Made by a program: the position numbers and the translations under genes
Assembly (NCBI GenBank): GCA_009841225.1
Contig: VXMF01000014.1
Span: 1-64,000, forward strand
Source of the DNA: Terriglobia bacterium
GTDB lineage: Bacteria; Acidobacteriota; Terriglobia; Bryobacterales; UBA6623
Reading direction: 5' to 3'
DNA length: 64,000 bases
Part shown: positions 34,064-45,710 of the stretch, piece after piece
Position numbering within the stretch: the stretch's first letter is position 1
Layout: every line of letters begins with the position of its first letter
Notes under the pieces: generated by a model
What the model was told of the DNA's origin: nothing
Database searches by the model: none
The model's input: only the letters and a program-made list of their open reading frames with translations

Positions 34064-36439
34064 TTACCCTGCACCTGCAATTGTAGTATTGTTGCGCTCC
34101 ACAATGAGCACCGCTTCGACGGGGGGGATGTTGTAAGGTACCGCTTCCTTGTCGCGGCCTGCCATCACCGACTTGGGTGCTAGCTCCACCAAGTACTCTC
34201 CCGGTTCGACCTCCGCGGCTGCCTTGCAGCCCAGTGAGAAGGTGTCTGGACTGCCGGTGATCTTGCTCGTCCCGCAGGTGACGCCGACTGGCAGATTGAC
34301 CATCTCGAGTTCGACATCGGCGTCGAATTCCGGCTCGCGCGCGAAAGTTCCCGAGATCTCGAGCTCCCCGCCAGGGGAGATCGTTAGGGACGTGTCTGGC
34401 AGTCGGACATCGTAGCCCTGCACGACATCGACGGTGATCGCCTCGGAGTAGATCGTCAGATCTGCCCCGGCGTGTCGTACCCGTGCTTGGAGAACCAAGT
34501 CGAAGCGCATCTCGGGCGTGCCCATCGTCGTGTTCATCTCGAACGAGCCCTGCTTGTCCCCGGGATTGATCAGCGCCCCGCCGAGGATTCTCAAGTTCGC
34601 GACGGACGGGGCATTGGTCGCACGGACCGCCGTTATGGCCTTCACGCCTGGCGCGTGCGTCTCGTAGGCCCAGCGGATATCGTGGCGAATCCCTTGGATC
34701 AGGCGCAAGGAGCGCTCCGAAAGGACCTTGATGGTGGCTGGACCGGGGCCGGCCACCATGGCGTCGATCGCGCCGGAGCGGCCTGGAATCCGGACGGGGC
34801 GCTGCTTCGTTCCAGCCACCGGCGTGACCACGGTAGAGGTGCGAACCGGGCGCCGGATCACTCGGCCGTCTTCCGTGCGGCCTTCCGCATGCAAGGAGAT
34901 GGAGATGGGGCCAGGCTCCGCGTCTTCAGCGGCCGACAGCATCAGGCTTCCTCGCAGGGACTGCCGTTGCGTGGTCATGCCGCCGAACTCGGCGGGTATG
35001 TTGCCGCCTTCGACGCTAACCCCGGGTGGCAGCCCTGTGGCGATGACCTCCACGGCCCCGTCGTAGCCCCGGCGATCCATCGTCAGGGAGACGCTGGTCG
35101 TGCCGCCCTGCGGGATATTGATTTGCGTGTTGTCCAAGCGGACCACGAAGTCCGCCGGCTGGCGCTGGGCGGCCAGCCGATAGCCATAGCCGGGGCCGCC
35201 GCGCCCGAGCAAGTCTTCGACCGTGACCCGCAGTTCGGTGACGCCGTCGGGTATGCGCAGGCCGATCGCCGGATCTCCCAATGTCTCGGCCCGGGTCGAA
35301 ATGTTCGACAGCAGCTCCTCCGGCGGCTGATCGCCGGCCGAGGCGATCTTCTCGCCGTCTTGGTCGTACAGGGCCAGTAGCGTGTAAAGCTGTGACGTGC
35401 CAAGGATGGCCGCCTGCGTTTCGATCATCCACTCCTCGCCAGGGCGGACCTGGAGCCGGTAGCTGTCGGTCTCGCCCGGGCGGCTTACGCGGCCGTTGAC
35501 CACCGTGCCCTCTGTGAGCCGGCGGCGCTTCTTGCCCCTCGGCTCGAGCGTCTCGGGACGCTCGCCTCGCAGGAACGGCAACGGCAATCCGCCTCTGCGA
35601 TCCGGCAGGGCCGCATGGTCGCTATCAACCCTGACGGTCTCGGGGGCAGAAAGGGTGCCGCCGGAAAGTTCGACTTCTACCGTCTCACCGGCCTGCCAGC
35701 CCAGGGGGAAGATTGCATCGGCGAACTCCAGCTGGCCCGCCAGCAGGCGGTAGAAATTGCGGCGCTGCTTGCTGAAGCGGGCGTCGCGCACCTCGATGAC
35801 GTAGGTTCCCGTCGCGGGCGCAACAAACGTAAGGCGCGCGTCTCCGCCAGCACCCGGCGAGTCATTGGCGCGTGCAACAGGTCTTCCGGCCTCGGAGCGA
35901 ACGGACAGCACGGGGTCGATGGCGGATCCAAGCCGCCGGGCTTCAACTTCTAGCCCGAGCCGCTCGCCAGCCTCGAGAGCGACCGTGTAGAGATCGCGGT
36001 CGGCTTCGCCCAGCGTTCCGTTGATCACCGCGGGGGTCGCCAATGGTTGGGCACTGGCGGAATCGTCGTTGCGCGGAGCGCGAGGACGCGTGGACTCGGT
36101 CTCTGCGAACTCGGGGAAACTTGAGACGCTGAACAACCACGTGTTGGTGCGACCGCCAACGGTCTCCACTGCCAGCGGGTACGCTCCGGGCGCTGCGTCG
36201 GAATCGATCTCCAACAGAAACTGCCTGCCAGGGCCCTCCGCGCTGAGCTCGGTGAGCGATCCGGGGATTTCGGAGTGGATCTTGATCTTCTCGCCCAAAC
36301 CGCTGCCCTTCAGGACTAGGCGTACGGCCGCGCCACGCTGACCGCCTGGCGGGATCACGCTGGTAAGGGTAGGGCTTGCCTGGAGTGAGAATGCGAGTAG
36401 CGCCGCCACTGCCCCGCTTCTGATGGGTGCAGGCATCAT
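34064..36439 (-). CDS. Large secreted protein with pre-peptidase C-terminal (PPC)-like domains
   Basis: A 791-residue exported protein. The start at ATG 36439 gives a signal peptide and lies just 4 bases after the stop of the preceding gene; the longer frame runs into that gene. Several beta-sandwich modules are suggested by NDSASAQPLATPAVINGTLGE followed by DRDLYTVALEAGERLGLEV (about 120-165) and GRVSRPGETDSYRLQVRPGEEW (about 310-335), both typical PPC patterns. The rest has repeated short beta stretches with no enzyme motif. Such proteins often accompany DUF1549/1553 proteins and may be surface adhesins or scaffolds. Middle gene of a three-gene unit. Confidence 0.72.
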   Translation of the reverse strand: MMPAPIRSGAVAALLAFSLQASPTLTSVIPPGGQRGAAVRLVLKGSGLGEKIKIHSEIPGSLTELSAEGPGRQFLLEIDSDAAPGAYPLAVETVGGRTNTWLFSVSSFPEFAETESTRPRAPRNDDSASAQPLATPAVINGTLGEADRDLYTVALEAGERLGLEVEARRLGSAIDPVLSVRSEAGRPVARANDSPGAGGDARLTFVAPATGTYVIEVRDARFSKQRRNFYRLLAGQLEFADAIFPLGWQAGETVEVELSGGTLSAPETVRVDSDHAALPDRRGGLPLPFLRGERPETLEPRGKKRRRLTEGTVVNGRVSRPGETDSYRLQVRPGEEWMIETQAAILGTSQLYTLLALYDQDGEKIASAGDQPPEELLSNISTRAETLGDPAIGLRIPDGVTELRVTVEDLLGRGGPGYGYRLAAQRQPADFVVRLDNTQINIPQGGTTSVSLTMDRRGYDGAVEVIATGLPPGVSVEGGNIPAEFGGMTTQRQSLRGSLMLSAAEDAEPGPISISLHAEGRTEDGRVIRRPVRTSTVVTPVAGTKQRPVRIPGRSGAIDAMVAGPGPATIKVLSERSLRLIQGIRHDIRWAYETHAPGVKAITAVRATNAPSVANLRILGGALINPGDKQGSFEMNTTMGTPEMRFDLVLQARVRHAGADLTIYSEAITVDVVQGYDVRLPDTSLTISPGGELEISGTFAREPEFDADVELEMVNLPVGVTCGTSKITGSPDTFSLGCKAAAEVEPGEYLVELAPKSVMAGRDKEAVPYNIPPVEAVLIVERNNTTIAGAG

Positions 36440-36443
36440 CGGA

Positions 36444-37838
36444 TCATCCCGCGTCTTGACCGTCGCTTGCGCTCTCGGCTTGCTGGAGAGGTACTGGAAC
36501 GAACGATCGCACTTCCTCGCCGCTGCTGGCTTCGAAGATCCGCACGACGCCGTCGAATCCGCCGGTGGCCAGCCGCTTGCCATCCGGGTGGAACGCGATC
36601 ACGAAGATTCCGCCGTCGTGTCCCCTGCACGAGGAGACGCGCTGGCCGGTCTCGGTGTCGTACACGGGTACCTCGCCCGAGACGCCGCCGACCGCCGCCA
36701 GCGAGCCGTCCGGGCTGAATGCCAGTGCGAAGATCTTGCCGTCCTGCTCTTCATACTTGCGGACAAGCGTAGAGTCGTCGGCGATCTTGAGGGCGCGCGG
36801 CCGGTCCATCGTATACAGGTACGGAACCCTGTCCTCGCCGCCCACCAGCACATAGTCCCTTCGCGGATGCCGGGCGACCGCGTACAGCTTGTCCCGCAAG
36901 AAGTTGACGTTCTCCTGGAATGCACCGGTGGCGGCATCGGCCAGCTTGGCGGCGCGGTCGCGGCCGACTGACACGATCCGCTTGCCGTCAATCCCGAAGA
37001 CCACCTGCAGCACCCAGTCCTCGTGGTGGCCGGCCTTGTAGATCTCCTCGCCGGTCTCCACAGCGACCATCCGAACGTTCTTGTCGGCAGCACCGAAGAC
37101 CGCGTGCTTGCCATCCGGCGAAAGGTCCCCCGCAAACAGCGTGTCGGCAGTGGAAGTCACCGACTGGACCAGTTCCTGCGACTCCAGATCCCAGACCTGC
37201 AACTCACCGAACCGCGCCGGCGTGCCGCCAATCGCTACCAAGCGCTTGCCATCGGACGAGAAGTGAATGGAATGAATCTTGTCCGAGCGGCCCAACAGGC
37301 GGGCTTCGATCCCCGAGCCATCGATCTTGTGCAGCAGGATCTCTTTGAACCCGCCCACGGCCAGCATGCTGCCGTCAGGAGAGAACGCCATCCCCGTGAT
37401 CGTGGGGGCTTGGGCGTATTCCGGCGGCTCGGTGGGAGCCTGGGGGGCCTTTGCCTCGGCGGGCGTGTCGTCTTCGGCTCCCTCGCGAACCCACCGGGTC
37501 AGCAGATCGACTGCCTCGGGAGCCAGTTGTGCACCGCCCATCGGCATGCGCGGCTCCAGCTTTCCGGTCACCAAACTGACCAGCGGGCTGCTGTCGGGAG
37601 AGCCCTTCACGAGCGAACTGCCGTGCTTGGAGCCGCCCTTGAGGATGCCCTCGTACGTGGTGATGTCCAGGCCGCTAAGCTTGTTGGCCGGCTGGTGGCA
37701 TCCGGAACAATGCACCTGCAGCAGGGGGCGGACTTCGTCGTAGTAGCTGGCAGGCTCGGCCGCGCCGAGGGCCGATAGGCTGGCGGCTGCGGCGAGGACT
37801 GGGCCAAGAATTCGCATAGCGGATCGCACCGGCAACAT
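36444..37838 (-). CDS. Planctomycete-type cytochrome c (PSCyt1) fused to WD40 repeats
   Basis: A 464-residue exported protein with a signal peptide ending near ALGAAE. The PSCyt1 domain has one heme site, C-S-G-C-H, in VHCSGCHQPANKLSGLDI (about 33-60), and the following DSSPLVSLVTGKLEPRMPMGG. Residues about 135-464 form WD40 repeats, seen as FSPDGSMLAVGG, FSSDGKRLVAIGG, LSPDGKHAVFGA, FSPDGSLAAVGG and FHPDGKRLATGGFD. Ends 4 bases before the PPC gene, so it leads a three-gene operon. A beta-propeller-bearing heme protein probably works in the periplasm or at the surface; its electron partner is unknown. Confidence 0.85.
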   Translation of the reverse strand: MLPVRSAMRILGPVLAAAASLSALGAAEPASYYDEVRPLLQVHCSGCHQPANKLSGLDITTYEGILKGGSKHGSSLVKGSPDSSPLVSLVTGKLEPRMPMGGAQLAPEAVDLLTRWVREGAEDDTPAEAKAPQAPTEPPEYAQAPTITGMAFSPDGSMLAVGGFKEILLHKIDGSGIEARLLGRSDKIHSIHFSSDGKRLVAIGGTPARFGELQVWDLESQELVQSVTSTADTLFAGDLSPDGKHAVFGAADKNVRMVAVETGEEIYKAGHHEDWVLQVVFGIDGKRIVSVGRDRAAKLADAATGAFQENVNFLRDKLYAVARHPRRDYVLVGGEDRVPYLYTMDRPRALKIADDSTLVRKYEEQDGKIFALAFSPDGSLAAVGGVSGEVPVYDTETGQRVSSCRGHDGGIFVIAFHPDGKRLATGGFDGVVRIFEASSGEEVRSFVPVPLQQAESASDGQDAG

Positions 37839-37963
37839 TGTAGAGCGATTCTCCGGATTCGCTCAACTATCGCCGCCGGAATTGAACCGAAGCGGGCGCT
37901 CGATGCGTCTGAGTAGGTGACGGTATACTAGCTTTATCTCGCTGGTTGCCGCGAGGTGATCCC

Positions 37964-38194
37964 ATGACGGACAATCGATTCCCTTGCTTTGTGATCGGCC
38001 TTGGCCTGGGTGCCATCGTCGGCTTGCTGGTGGCCCCGAAGCGGGGCGATGAGACCCGCGAAGCCCTGCGCGAGACGGCCGACACGGTGGTCGAGAAAGG
38101 GCGCGAGATGGTGGCATCGCAGCGCCAGCACATCGAATCGGCCGTGGATGCGGGCGTGTCGGCTTACCGCCAAGCAGTGGGCAATTCGGGCTGA
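37964..38194 (+). CDS. YtxH-domain small membrane protein
   Basis: A 76-residue protein. ATG 37964 has GAGGTGAT upstream, better than a TTG six codons before. One hydrophobic segment with small residues (VIGLGLGAIVGLLVAP) is followed by KRGDETREALRETADTV, the YtxH signature. The rest is a short amphipathic helix. YtxH-type proteins are general-stress or envelope proteins of unclear mechanism. It is followed 36 bases later by a DUF948-like gene, the same association seen in Firmicutes. Confidence 0.75.
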   Translation: MTDNRFPCFVIGLGLGAIVGLLVAPKRGDETREALRETADTVVEKGREMVASQRQHIESAVDAGVSAYRQAVGNSG

Positions 38195-38230
38195 GCGGCA
38201 GGCAGGCTTGCGGTCAAGGCGGGACCACGG

Positions 38231-38749
38231 ATGCAGGGTCTAGGAGACGCACAGCCGCTAGTGCTGGCCATCGCGGCGTTCGCCGGGGTGGTCGCGGTTG
38301 CCATGGTCGCCGTGGCCTGCTGCGCGTACGGCGCCTGGAAGGTCGTCAGGCGGATCGAAGCCCGTTCCGAGGAATTCTTGGACGAGTGGCAGCCGGTTGC
38401 CGCCGAGACTAGGGAAACCGTGCGAAACTTCGCCGAGCAGAGTGGCGAATTGCTCTCGCGCCTGAACAGCCTGACGGCGAACCTGCACAAGCAATCCATG
38501 CAAGTCGAAGGGTCGCTAGCCAACCTGACTGCTATCGCGCAGCGCAACGCCGAGAGCGTCGACGCCACCGTCCAGACCACGCTGGAACGGTTCAACGCCG
38601 CCACGGAGGCGTTCAACCAAGCCGTGCGCCTGCCGGCCACGCAGTTGCGTGCCATCGGGGCGGGACTGTCTGCTGCCATGCGCAACCTAGCCAGCGGCCG
38701 CGAGCGCGACCCGGCACGAATCTCCGCCGACGAGGAAATGTTCCTCTAG
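38231..38749 (+). CDS. DUF948-like membrane-anchored coiled-coil protein
   Basis: A 172-residue protein with one N-terminal membrane helix (about 9-35) and a long amphipathic helix, about 40-145, with repeated hydrophobic heptads (ETVRNFAEQSGELLSRLNSL and ANLTAIAQRNAESVDATV). This arrangement matches DUF948 proteins, which often pair with YtxH proteins. Probably a cell-envelope protein. No catalytic residues are seen. The Gfo/Idh/MocA gene begins 39 bases later and may be in the same transcript. Confidence 0.65.
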   Translation: MQGLGDAQPLVLAIAAFAGVVAVAMVAVACCAYGAWKVVRRIEARSEEFLDEWQPVAAETRETVRNFAEQSGELLSRLNSLTANLHKQSMQVEGSLANLTAIAQRNAESVDATVQTTLERFNAATEAFNQAVRLPATQLRAIGAGLSAAMRNLASGRERDPARISADEEMFL

Positions 38750-38788
38750 GTCGCGGGCCAGTCATCATCAACGTTCGGAGAGAGTGGT

Positions 38789-39946
38789 TTGAAACCCAAG
38801 GAAACGACATCTACATCCCGTCCCAGCTATCGTGTCGCGTTGCTCGGCACAAAGTTCATGGGCAAGGCCCACAGCCAGGGCTACCGCAACGTCAACATGT
38901 ACTTCGCGGACGCTCCTAGGCTCGAGCAGGTTGTGATCTGCGGGCGCAATCCCGACGAGACCGAACAGGCGCGCGACGCCTTCGGCTGGCAGGAGGCCTC
39001 CACTGACTGGCAAGCGGTCGTGGCGCGCGAAGACATTGACATCGTTGACGTGGTCACGCCCGGCCACATGCACTGCGCCATGGCCGTGGCCGCCGCTCAA
39101 GCCGGCAAGCACGTCATCTGCGAGAAGCCGCTGGCCAACACCTTGGACGAGGCCAAGCAGATGCTTGCCGCGGTGGAGGGTGCGGGCGTGCGCCACCTCG
39201 TCATGCACAACTACCGGCGCGTTCCCGCGGTGGCGCTCGCCAAGCGGATGGTGGACGATGGCCGCATCGGCGACATCTACCATTTCCGGGCTCGCTACCT
39301 GCAGGACTGGGCCACGACGCCCGGCTTGGAACTTGTCTGGCGCTTCGATGCCAAGCAGGCCGGCAGCGGCGCGCTCGGCGATCTGGGTGCGCACGTGATC
39401 GACCTGGGGCGCTACCTGTGCGGCGAGATCGCCGAACTGGCGGGCACGGAAGAGACGTTTGTCAAGCAGCGCCCCGCTGCGGCCGGCTCCCAGGAGATGG
39501 CCGACGTCACGGTCGATGACGCAGCTGCCTTGTGCGTGCGGTTCGAAAACGGCGCGATCGGCACGATCGAGGCGTCGCGCTTCGCGCCTGGCCGCAAGAA
39601 TCACAACACCTTCGAGATCAACGGCAGCAGGGGTTCGCTCAGCTTCGATCTGGAGAACCTCAACAACCTGCGCTTTTTCTCTGTGGATGATGCCGGGGAC
39701 GCGCAGGGCTTCCACGAGATCATCGCTTGCTCGCTGGGCAAGCACCCCTATGCCGACAACTGGTGGTTCGACGGACACCTGATCGGCTACGAGCACAGCT
39801 TCACCCATACCATCTACGACTGGATTCAGGCCGTCGTAGCGGGCGAGCCGACACACCCCGACTTCGGGGATGGCGTGCGCAACCAAGAGGTCTTGGACGC
39901 AGCAGCCAAGGCGTTTGCGAGCAAGCGCTGGGAGCGCGTCGGCTAA
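38789..39946 (+). CDS. Gfo/Idh/MocA family oxidoreductase
   Basis: A 385-residue NAD(P)-dependent sugar dehydrogenase-like protein. It appears to start at TTG 38789, with GGAGAGAG upstream; the first ATG would remove the cofactor-binding strand. The Rossmann fingerprint is VALLGTKFMGKAHSQGY (about 16-32). The catalytic EKP motif is CEKPLANTLDEA, and the C-terminal domain has GSGALGDLGAHVIDLGRYLCGE, with the conserved Asp-x-x-x-His. Members oxidise or epimerise sugars, inositol or uronates. It lies among polysaccharide-associated genes, so a sugar role is likely, but the substrate is unknown. Confidence 0.88.
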   Translation: MKPKETTSTSRPSYRVALLGTKFMGKAHSQGYRNVNMYFADAPRLEQVVICGRNPDETEQARDAFGWQEASTDWQAVVAREDIDIVDVVTPGHMHCAMAVAAAQAGKHVICEKPLANTLDEAKQMLAAVEGAGVRHLVMHNYRRVPAVALAKRMVDDGRIGDIYHFRARYLQDWATTPGLELVWRFDAKQAGSGALGDLGAHVIDLGRYLCGEIAELAGTEETFVKQRPAAAGSQEMADVTVDDAAALCVRFENGAIGTIEASRFAPGRKNHNTFEINGSRGSLSFDLENLNNLRFFSVDDAGDAQGFHEIIACSLGKHPYADNWWFDGHLIGYEHSFTHTIYDWIQAVVAGEPTHPDFGDGVRNQEVLDAAAKAFASKRWERVG

Positions 39947-39996
39947 GCTGGCGGCACTTGCCTTGGACGAGTGCCAAGCCGTGCTGTAATAAGAAA

Positions 39997-40770
39997 TTGC
40001 GCATCGCCACTTGGAATATCAACGGCCTTCGTGCGCGGCTTGAATACGTCCTGCACTGGCTGCGCACCAGGCAGCCTGATGTCGTCGGGCTGCAAGAACT
40101 CAAGATGCTCGACGAGCAGTTCCCGACGGCCGAGTTCGAGGCGGCCGGCTACCACTCGATCACACACGGCCAGAAGGCTTGGAACGGAGTGGCGATCTTG
40201 AGCCGGCAGGAGGCGCAGCTGCGGCAAGTGGGCCTGCCGGGCCAGGAGGATTTCGGCTCGCGCCTGCTCACGGCGGACGTGGCGGGGCTTCGTTTCACGA
40301 CCGTATACGTGCCCAATGGCAAGAGCGTCGAACACCCCGACTTCGAGCGCAAGCTGGCTTGGCTGGACGCGCTGGCACAGCACTTCGCCGACGGTCACGC
40401 GCCTGGCGACCAAGCCCTCCTGTGCGGAGACTTCAACATCGTGCCTGAAGCGCTCGACTCTTGGGACGAGGAGCACCTGGCCGGTACCATCTTCCACACC
40501 GAATCCGAGCGGGGGCGTTTTGCGTACTTGCTAGAATGGGGGCTGATCGACTTGTTTCGCCACCATCATCCCGGCGAGAAAATGTTCTCTTGGTGGGACT
40601 ATCGCGCCGGTTCGTTCTACCGCAACCAAGGATTGAGGATCGACTTCCTGCTCGGCACAAGGGCCATCGCCGATCGGCTCGCGGCAGCGCGCGTGGATCG
40701 CGACTATCGCAAGAAGGTGAACGGCCTGACAGCCTCCGACCACGCTCCGGTGATCGCGGACCTGAACTGA
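39997..40770 (+). CDS. xthA: Exodeoxyribonuclease III
   Basis: A 257-residue AP endonuclease/3'-5' exonuclease that repairs abasic sites. The first conserved strand, RIATWNINGLRAR, starts only a codon after TTG 39997, the only start that keeps the domain intact; no clear Shine-Dalgarno site is present. Other sites are DVVGLQELK, YVPNGK, GDFNIVPEALD, DFLLGT and the terminal SDHAPVIADL. Length is close to E. coli XthA (268). It follows the Gfo/Idh/MocA gene by 50 bases. Confidence 0.93.
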   Translation: MRIATWNINGLRARLEYVLHWLRTRQPDVVGLQELKMLDEQFPTAEFEAAGYHSITHGQKAWNGVAILSRQEAQLRQVGLPGQEDFGSRLLTADVAGLRFTTVYVPNGKSVEHPDFERKLAWLDALAQHFADGHAPGDQALLCGDFNIVPEALDSWDEEHLAGTIFHTESERGRFAYLLEWGLIDLFRHHHPGEKMFSWWDYRAGSFYRNQGLRIDFLLGTRAIADRLAAARVDRDYRKKVNGLTASDHAPVIADLN

Positions 40771-40816
40771 ACTGCGGGCTTGAGTGCGAATCTGACTAGA
40801 GGGGTCTTTTCAACGA

Positions 40817-41596
40817 ATGATGCGTAGCAGCAGATGCATTCGCGCCTTGCTGGCAGTGGCGGCGCTGGGCCTGTGCCCTGCCGGCCTGCTCGGCCAGCAG
40901 GACCAGTCGCAACAGCGGCGCAATCCCCGTACGGAGTTCGAGCGCTTCTCCTTCGGGGTCCGCTTGGGCTACCACATAACCGCCCAGATCACTGAGGGCA
41001 CGCACGACTTCACCAGCACGACCACCAATCCCGCGACGATGTTCAAGACCACCTCCGAGCCTCAGAAGGATGCTTGGGGCGTGGGTGCGGGAGCGCAATT
41101 CAATCTGTTGCCGCGCTGGGGCGTGACCGTTGACCTCATCGCGCACAGCGTCCGCTTCAAGACCGGCACGCGGGTCGAGCGCCGCGAGACCGCCACGCGA
41201 GGACGCCAGCTGCTTTCGAACGAATTCGTCGTCACCGAGGGCAATCACTGGGATGTCCCGGTCTTGGCCCGCTACTACCTCAACGGTCCGCGCCAGCGGG
41301 CGCGCCCGTTCTTTTCGGGCGGCGTCGGCATGCGCATGTTGCGCAACGCAAAGGCCACCCGCGAGATCGCCAGCATTGATGGCGGAGAGAGCGAGTTTGT
41401 CACGATTACGCCCGACGTGGTGACCGACCAGACGATGGCGCTGATCGGCGGGATCGGATTCGAGCTCATTGACGACGTCAACCTCAAACTGAGCGTCGAG
41501 GGGCGCTACATGCGTTGGCAACAAAAGACCTTCGAAATCGGATTGGCCAATACCCTGCGCAACCACGTCGAGATTGTCTTGGGGCTGTCCTTCTAG
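40817..41596 (+). CDS. Outer-membrane beta-barrel protein
   Basis: A 259-residue exported protein with signal peptide ([16 protein letters not shown]). The mature part has alternating beta strands and ends in an aromatic residue (LGLSF), as in outer-membrane barrels. Strand candidates are [25 protein letters not shown] and [11 protein letters not shown]. It resembles OmpW/opacity-like 8-stranded barrels. Function unknown. A second ATG one codon later is equivalent as start. GAGGGG lies about 14 bases upstream. Confidence 0.75.
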   Translation: MMRSSRCIRALLAVAALGLCPAGLLGQQDQSQQRRNPRTEFERFSFGVRLGYHITAQITEGTHDFTSTTTNPATMFKTTSEPQKDAWGVGAGAQFNLLPRWGVTVDLIAHSVRFKTGTRVERRETATRGRQLLSNEFVVTEGNHWDVPVLARYYLNGPRQRARPFFSGGVGMRMLRNAKATREIASIDGGESEFVTITPDVVTDQTMALIGGIGFELIDDVNLKLSVEGRYMRWQQKTFEIGLANTLRNHVEIVLGLSF

Positions 41597-41664
41597 GAAC
41601 TTCCAGCTGCGCTCCGGATTGGCGGCGTGCGGTTGCCGGGCATCGCGGTTACGCTTGGAAGACG

Positions 41665-43758
<2,094 letters not shown>

Positions 43759-43777
43759 TGGCCTCAGCGGAGCGAGC

Positions 43778-44248
43778 TTGACACAGCGAGAGCCGAATTC
43801 GGATCAGCCCGGTGCCGGCGCGGGTAGCGACGCGGCCGCTCCGGGGATCGGGGAAGGGCAGGTCGTCATTCGCCCGGCCAAAGCGGGCGAACTGCCGGCC
43901 GTCCGGCGACTGATCGGGTTGTATCCCGACGAGCTGGTTCAAGACGAGCTCCCCCGGATTTCGTCCTTCTTCGTGGCCGAGAGCGACGGCTCAATCATTG
44001 GCTGCTGCGCGCTACAGGTGTATTCGCGCCGGCTAGCCGAGGTGCGGAGCTTGGCGATCCACCCGGACTTTCGTGGCAAGGGCCTCGCTGGGCGGCTCGT
44101 AGATGCCTGTCGACGGCGGGGAATCGACCGCAGGGTGCGGCAGCTCTTCGCCGTCACGAGCGAGCCGGGCTTCTTCGAAGGGTGCGGCTTCACCGTGCAC
44201 ACGGGCTGGAAGACGGCTGTATTCGCAAACCTCGATCCCGATCCCTAG
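43778..44248 (+). CDS. GNAT family N-acetyltransferase (ArgA-like)
   Basis: A 156-residue acetyltransferase. TTG 43778 is preferred because GGAG lies seven bases upstream and no ATG precedes the domain. The first 25 residues are low complexity. The acetyl-CoA loop is HPDFRGKGLAGRL (R-G-K-G-L-A), preceded by VRSLAI and followed by LFAVTSEPGFFEGCGF. This spacing resembles stand-alone N-acetylglutamate synthases of actinobacteria and acidobacteria, so a role in arginine biosynthesis is possible but not certain. Downstream is a convergent DUF1501 gene. Confidence 0.78.
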   Translation: MTQREPNSDQPGAGAGSDAAAPGIGEGQVVIRPAKAGELPAVRRLIGLYPDELVQDELPRISSFFVAESDGSIIGCCALQVYSRRLAEVRSLAIHPDFRGKGLAGRLVDACRRRGIDRRVRQLFAVTSEPGFFEGCGFTVHTGWKTAVFANLDPDP

Positions 44249-44303
44249 CCTCGGCAAGCAGGGCGTGCCCGGCGATCGATGCTGCGGCCAAGCCCTCCGG
44301 CCG

Positions 44304-45710
44304 TCAGCCGATCAGTCCCCGGACCACGTGACCATGCACGTCGGTGAGGCGGCGGTTGATGCCGTTGTGATAGAACGTCAGCCGCTCGTGATCCAAGCCC
44401 AGCAGGTGCAGGGCTGTTGCGTGTAAGTCGTAGATCGTCACCGGATCCGAGGCCGGCTCGTAGCCCAGTTCGTCGGATGCGCCATAGGCCTGCCCGCCGG
44501 ACACGCCGCCGCCGGCCATCCAGCAGGTGAAGCAGCTGGGATGGTGGTCGCGGCCAGCCGTGGCGCCCGTCCCTTGCGCTACCGGGGTTCGGCCGAATTC
44601 CGTCACGCCCAGAACGAGCGTGTCCTCCAGCAGGCCTCGGCCCTGCAGATCGGCCAGCAAGCCTGCGATCGGTCGGTCGTACTCGCGCGCCATCTTCTCG
44701 TGATTCTTGACCAAGCTCGAGTGGGCGTCCCAGTCCTTTCCCGAACCGCCATGGTAGATCTGCACGAATCGCACGCCGCGCTCCACCAGACGCCGCGCCA
44801 ACAGGCAGTTCTTGGCCAGATCCTGCGTGGCCTCCTCGCCGTGGCCGTAGAGGCGGCGCGTGGCTTCGGATTCCTGGTTAAGGTCGGCGATTTCCGGCAC
44901 GCTGAGCTGCATCTTTGCGGCAACCTCGTAGCTGCGGATCCGCGCCTGGAGGCTCGAATCGCCTGGATGTGCGTTGGCGTAGCTGCGATTCATCTCCCGC
45001 AGCCACGCGGCAGCTCCCTTGCGAGCCGTCGCGGAGACACTGTCCGGCGTGGTCAGATCGGGCACAGGGTCCCCGTCGGCATGGGTGCGCAACGCCGTGC
45101 CCTGCACGGTTGCAGGGAGGAAGCCGTTGGTCCACTGAGCCGATCCGCCCCAAGGGTGGCTGTGCGGGTCGGGCAGCACCACGAACGCTGGCAGGTCTTG
45201 GTTCTCCGTCCCGAGTCCGTACGTCACCCATGCGCCCATGGCCGGAAAGCCGGTCAGGATGAAGCCGGTGTTCATCTGCGCCACGGCGGGCATGTGGTTG
45301 GCGCTCTTGGCGACCATGCTGCGTAGCAGCGTGAGTCGATCGGCTTGCGCGGCAAGGTGCGGCAGCAGGCTGCTGACCCACAGGCCGCTCTGGCCATGCC
45401 TGCGGAACTCCCACGGGCACGCCCTGAGATTTCCGCCTTGGCCGAAGAACGTCGGCATCGCATAGGGCTTGCCATCGCGTTTGTGCAATTCCGGCTTGAA
45501 GTCGAAAGTGTCCAAGTGGCTCATGCCGCCGACGGCGAAAATCTGGATCACGCGCTTGGCGCGGGGCTTGAAATGCGGCATGCTGCCCGCGGTCGGAGAC
45601 GCCGCGGCAGACCTCAGAGCGCTGGACGGCAGCATTGACGCCAGGGCGAGCCAGCCGAACCCGCCTGCGGCGTCCAGCAGCAACTGCCTACGAGAGAACT
45701 TAGCGGACAT
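44304..45710 (-). CDS. DUF1501 protein with Tat signal
   Basis: A 468-residue exported protein. The Tat signal carries SRRQLLLDAAGGFGWLALAS. DUF1501 landmarks are IQIFAVGGMSHLDTFDFKPEL, HMPAVAQMNTGF, GVRFVQIYHGGSGKDWDAH and LVLGVTEFGRTP with AGRDHHPSCF. The pattern resembles alkaline-phosphatase-like hydrolases; proteins with DUF1501 accompany DUF1549/DUF1553 proteins in planctomycetes and acidobacteria. It overlaps the preceding gene by 11 bp, so both are cotranscribed and probably act together outside the cytoplasm. The reaction is unknown. Confidence 0.9.
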   Translation of the reverse strand: MSAKFSRRQLLLDAAGGFGWLALASMLPSSALRSAAASPTAGSMPHFKPRAKRVIQIFAVGGMSHLDTFDFKPELHKRDGKPYAMPTFFGQGGNLRACPWEFRRHGQSGLWVSSLLPHLAAQADRLTLLRSMVAKSANHMPAVAQMNTGFILTGFPAMGAWVTYGLGTENQDLPAFVVLPDPHSHPWGGSAQWTNGFLPATVQGTALRTHADGDPVPDLTTPDSVSATARKGAAAWLREMNRSYANAHPGDSSLQARIRSYEVAAKMQLSVPEIADLNQESEATRRLYGHGEEATQDLAKNCLLARRLVERGVRFVQIYHGGSGKDWDAHSSLVKNHEKMAREYDRPIAGLLADLQGRGLLEDTLVLGVTEFGRTPVAQGTGATAGRDHHPSCFTCWMAGGGVSGGQAYGASDELGYEPASDPVTIYDLHATALHLLGLDHERLTFYHNGINRRLTDVHGHVVRGLIG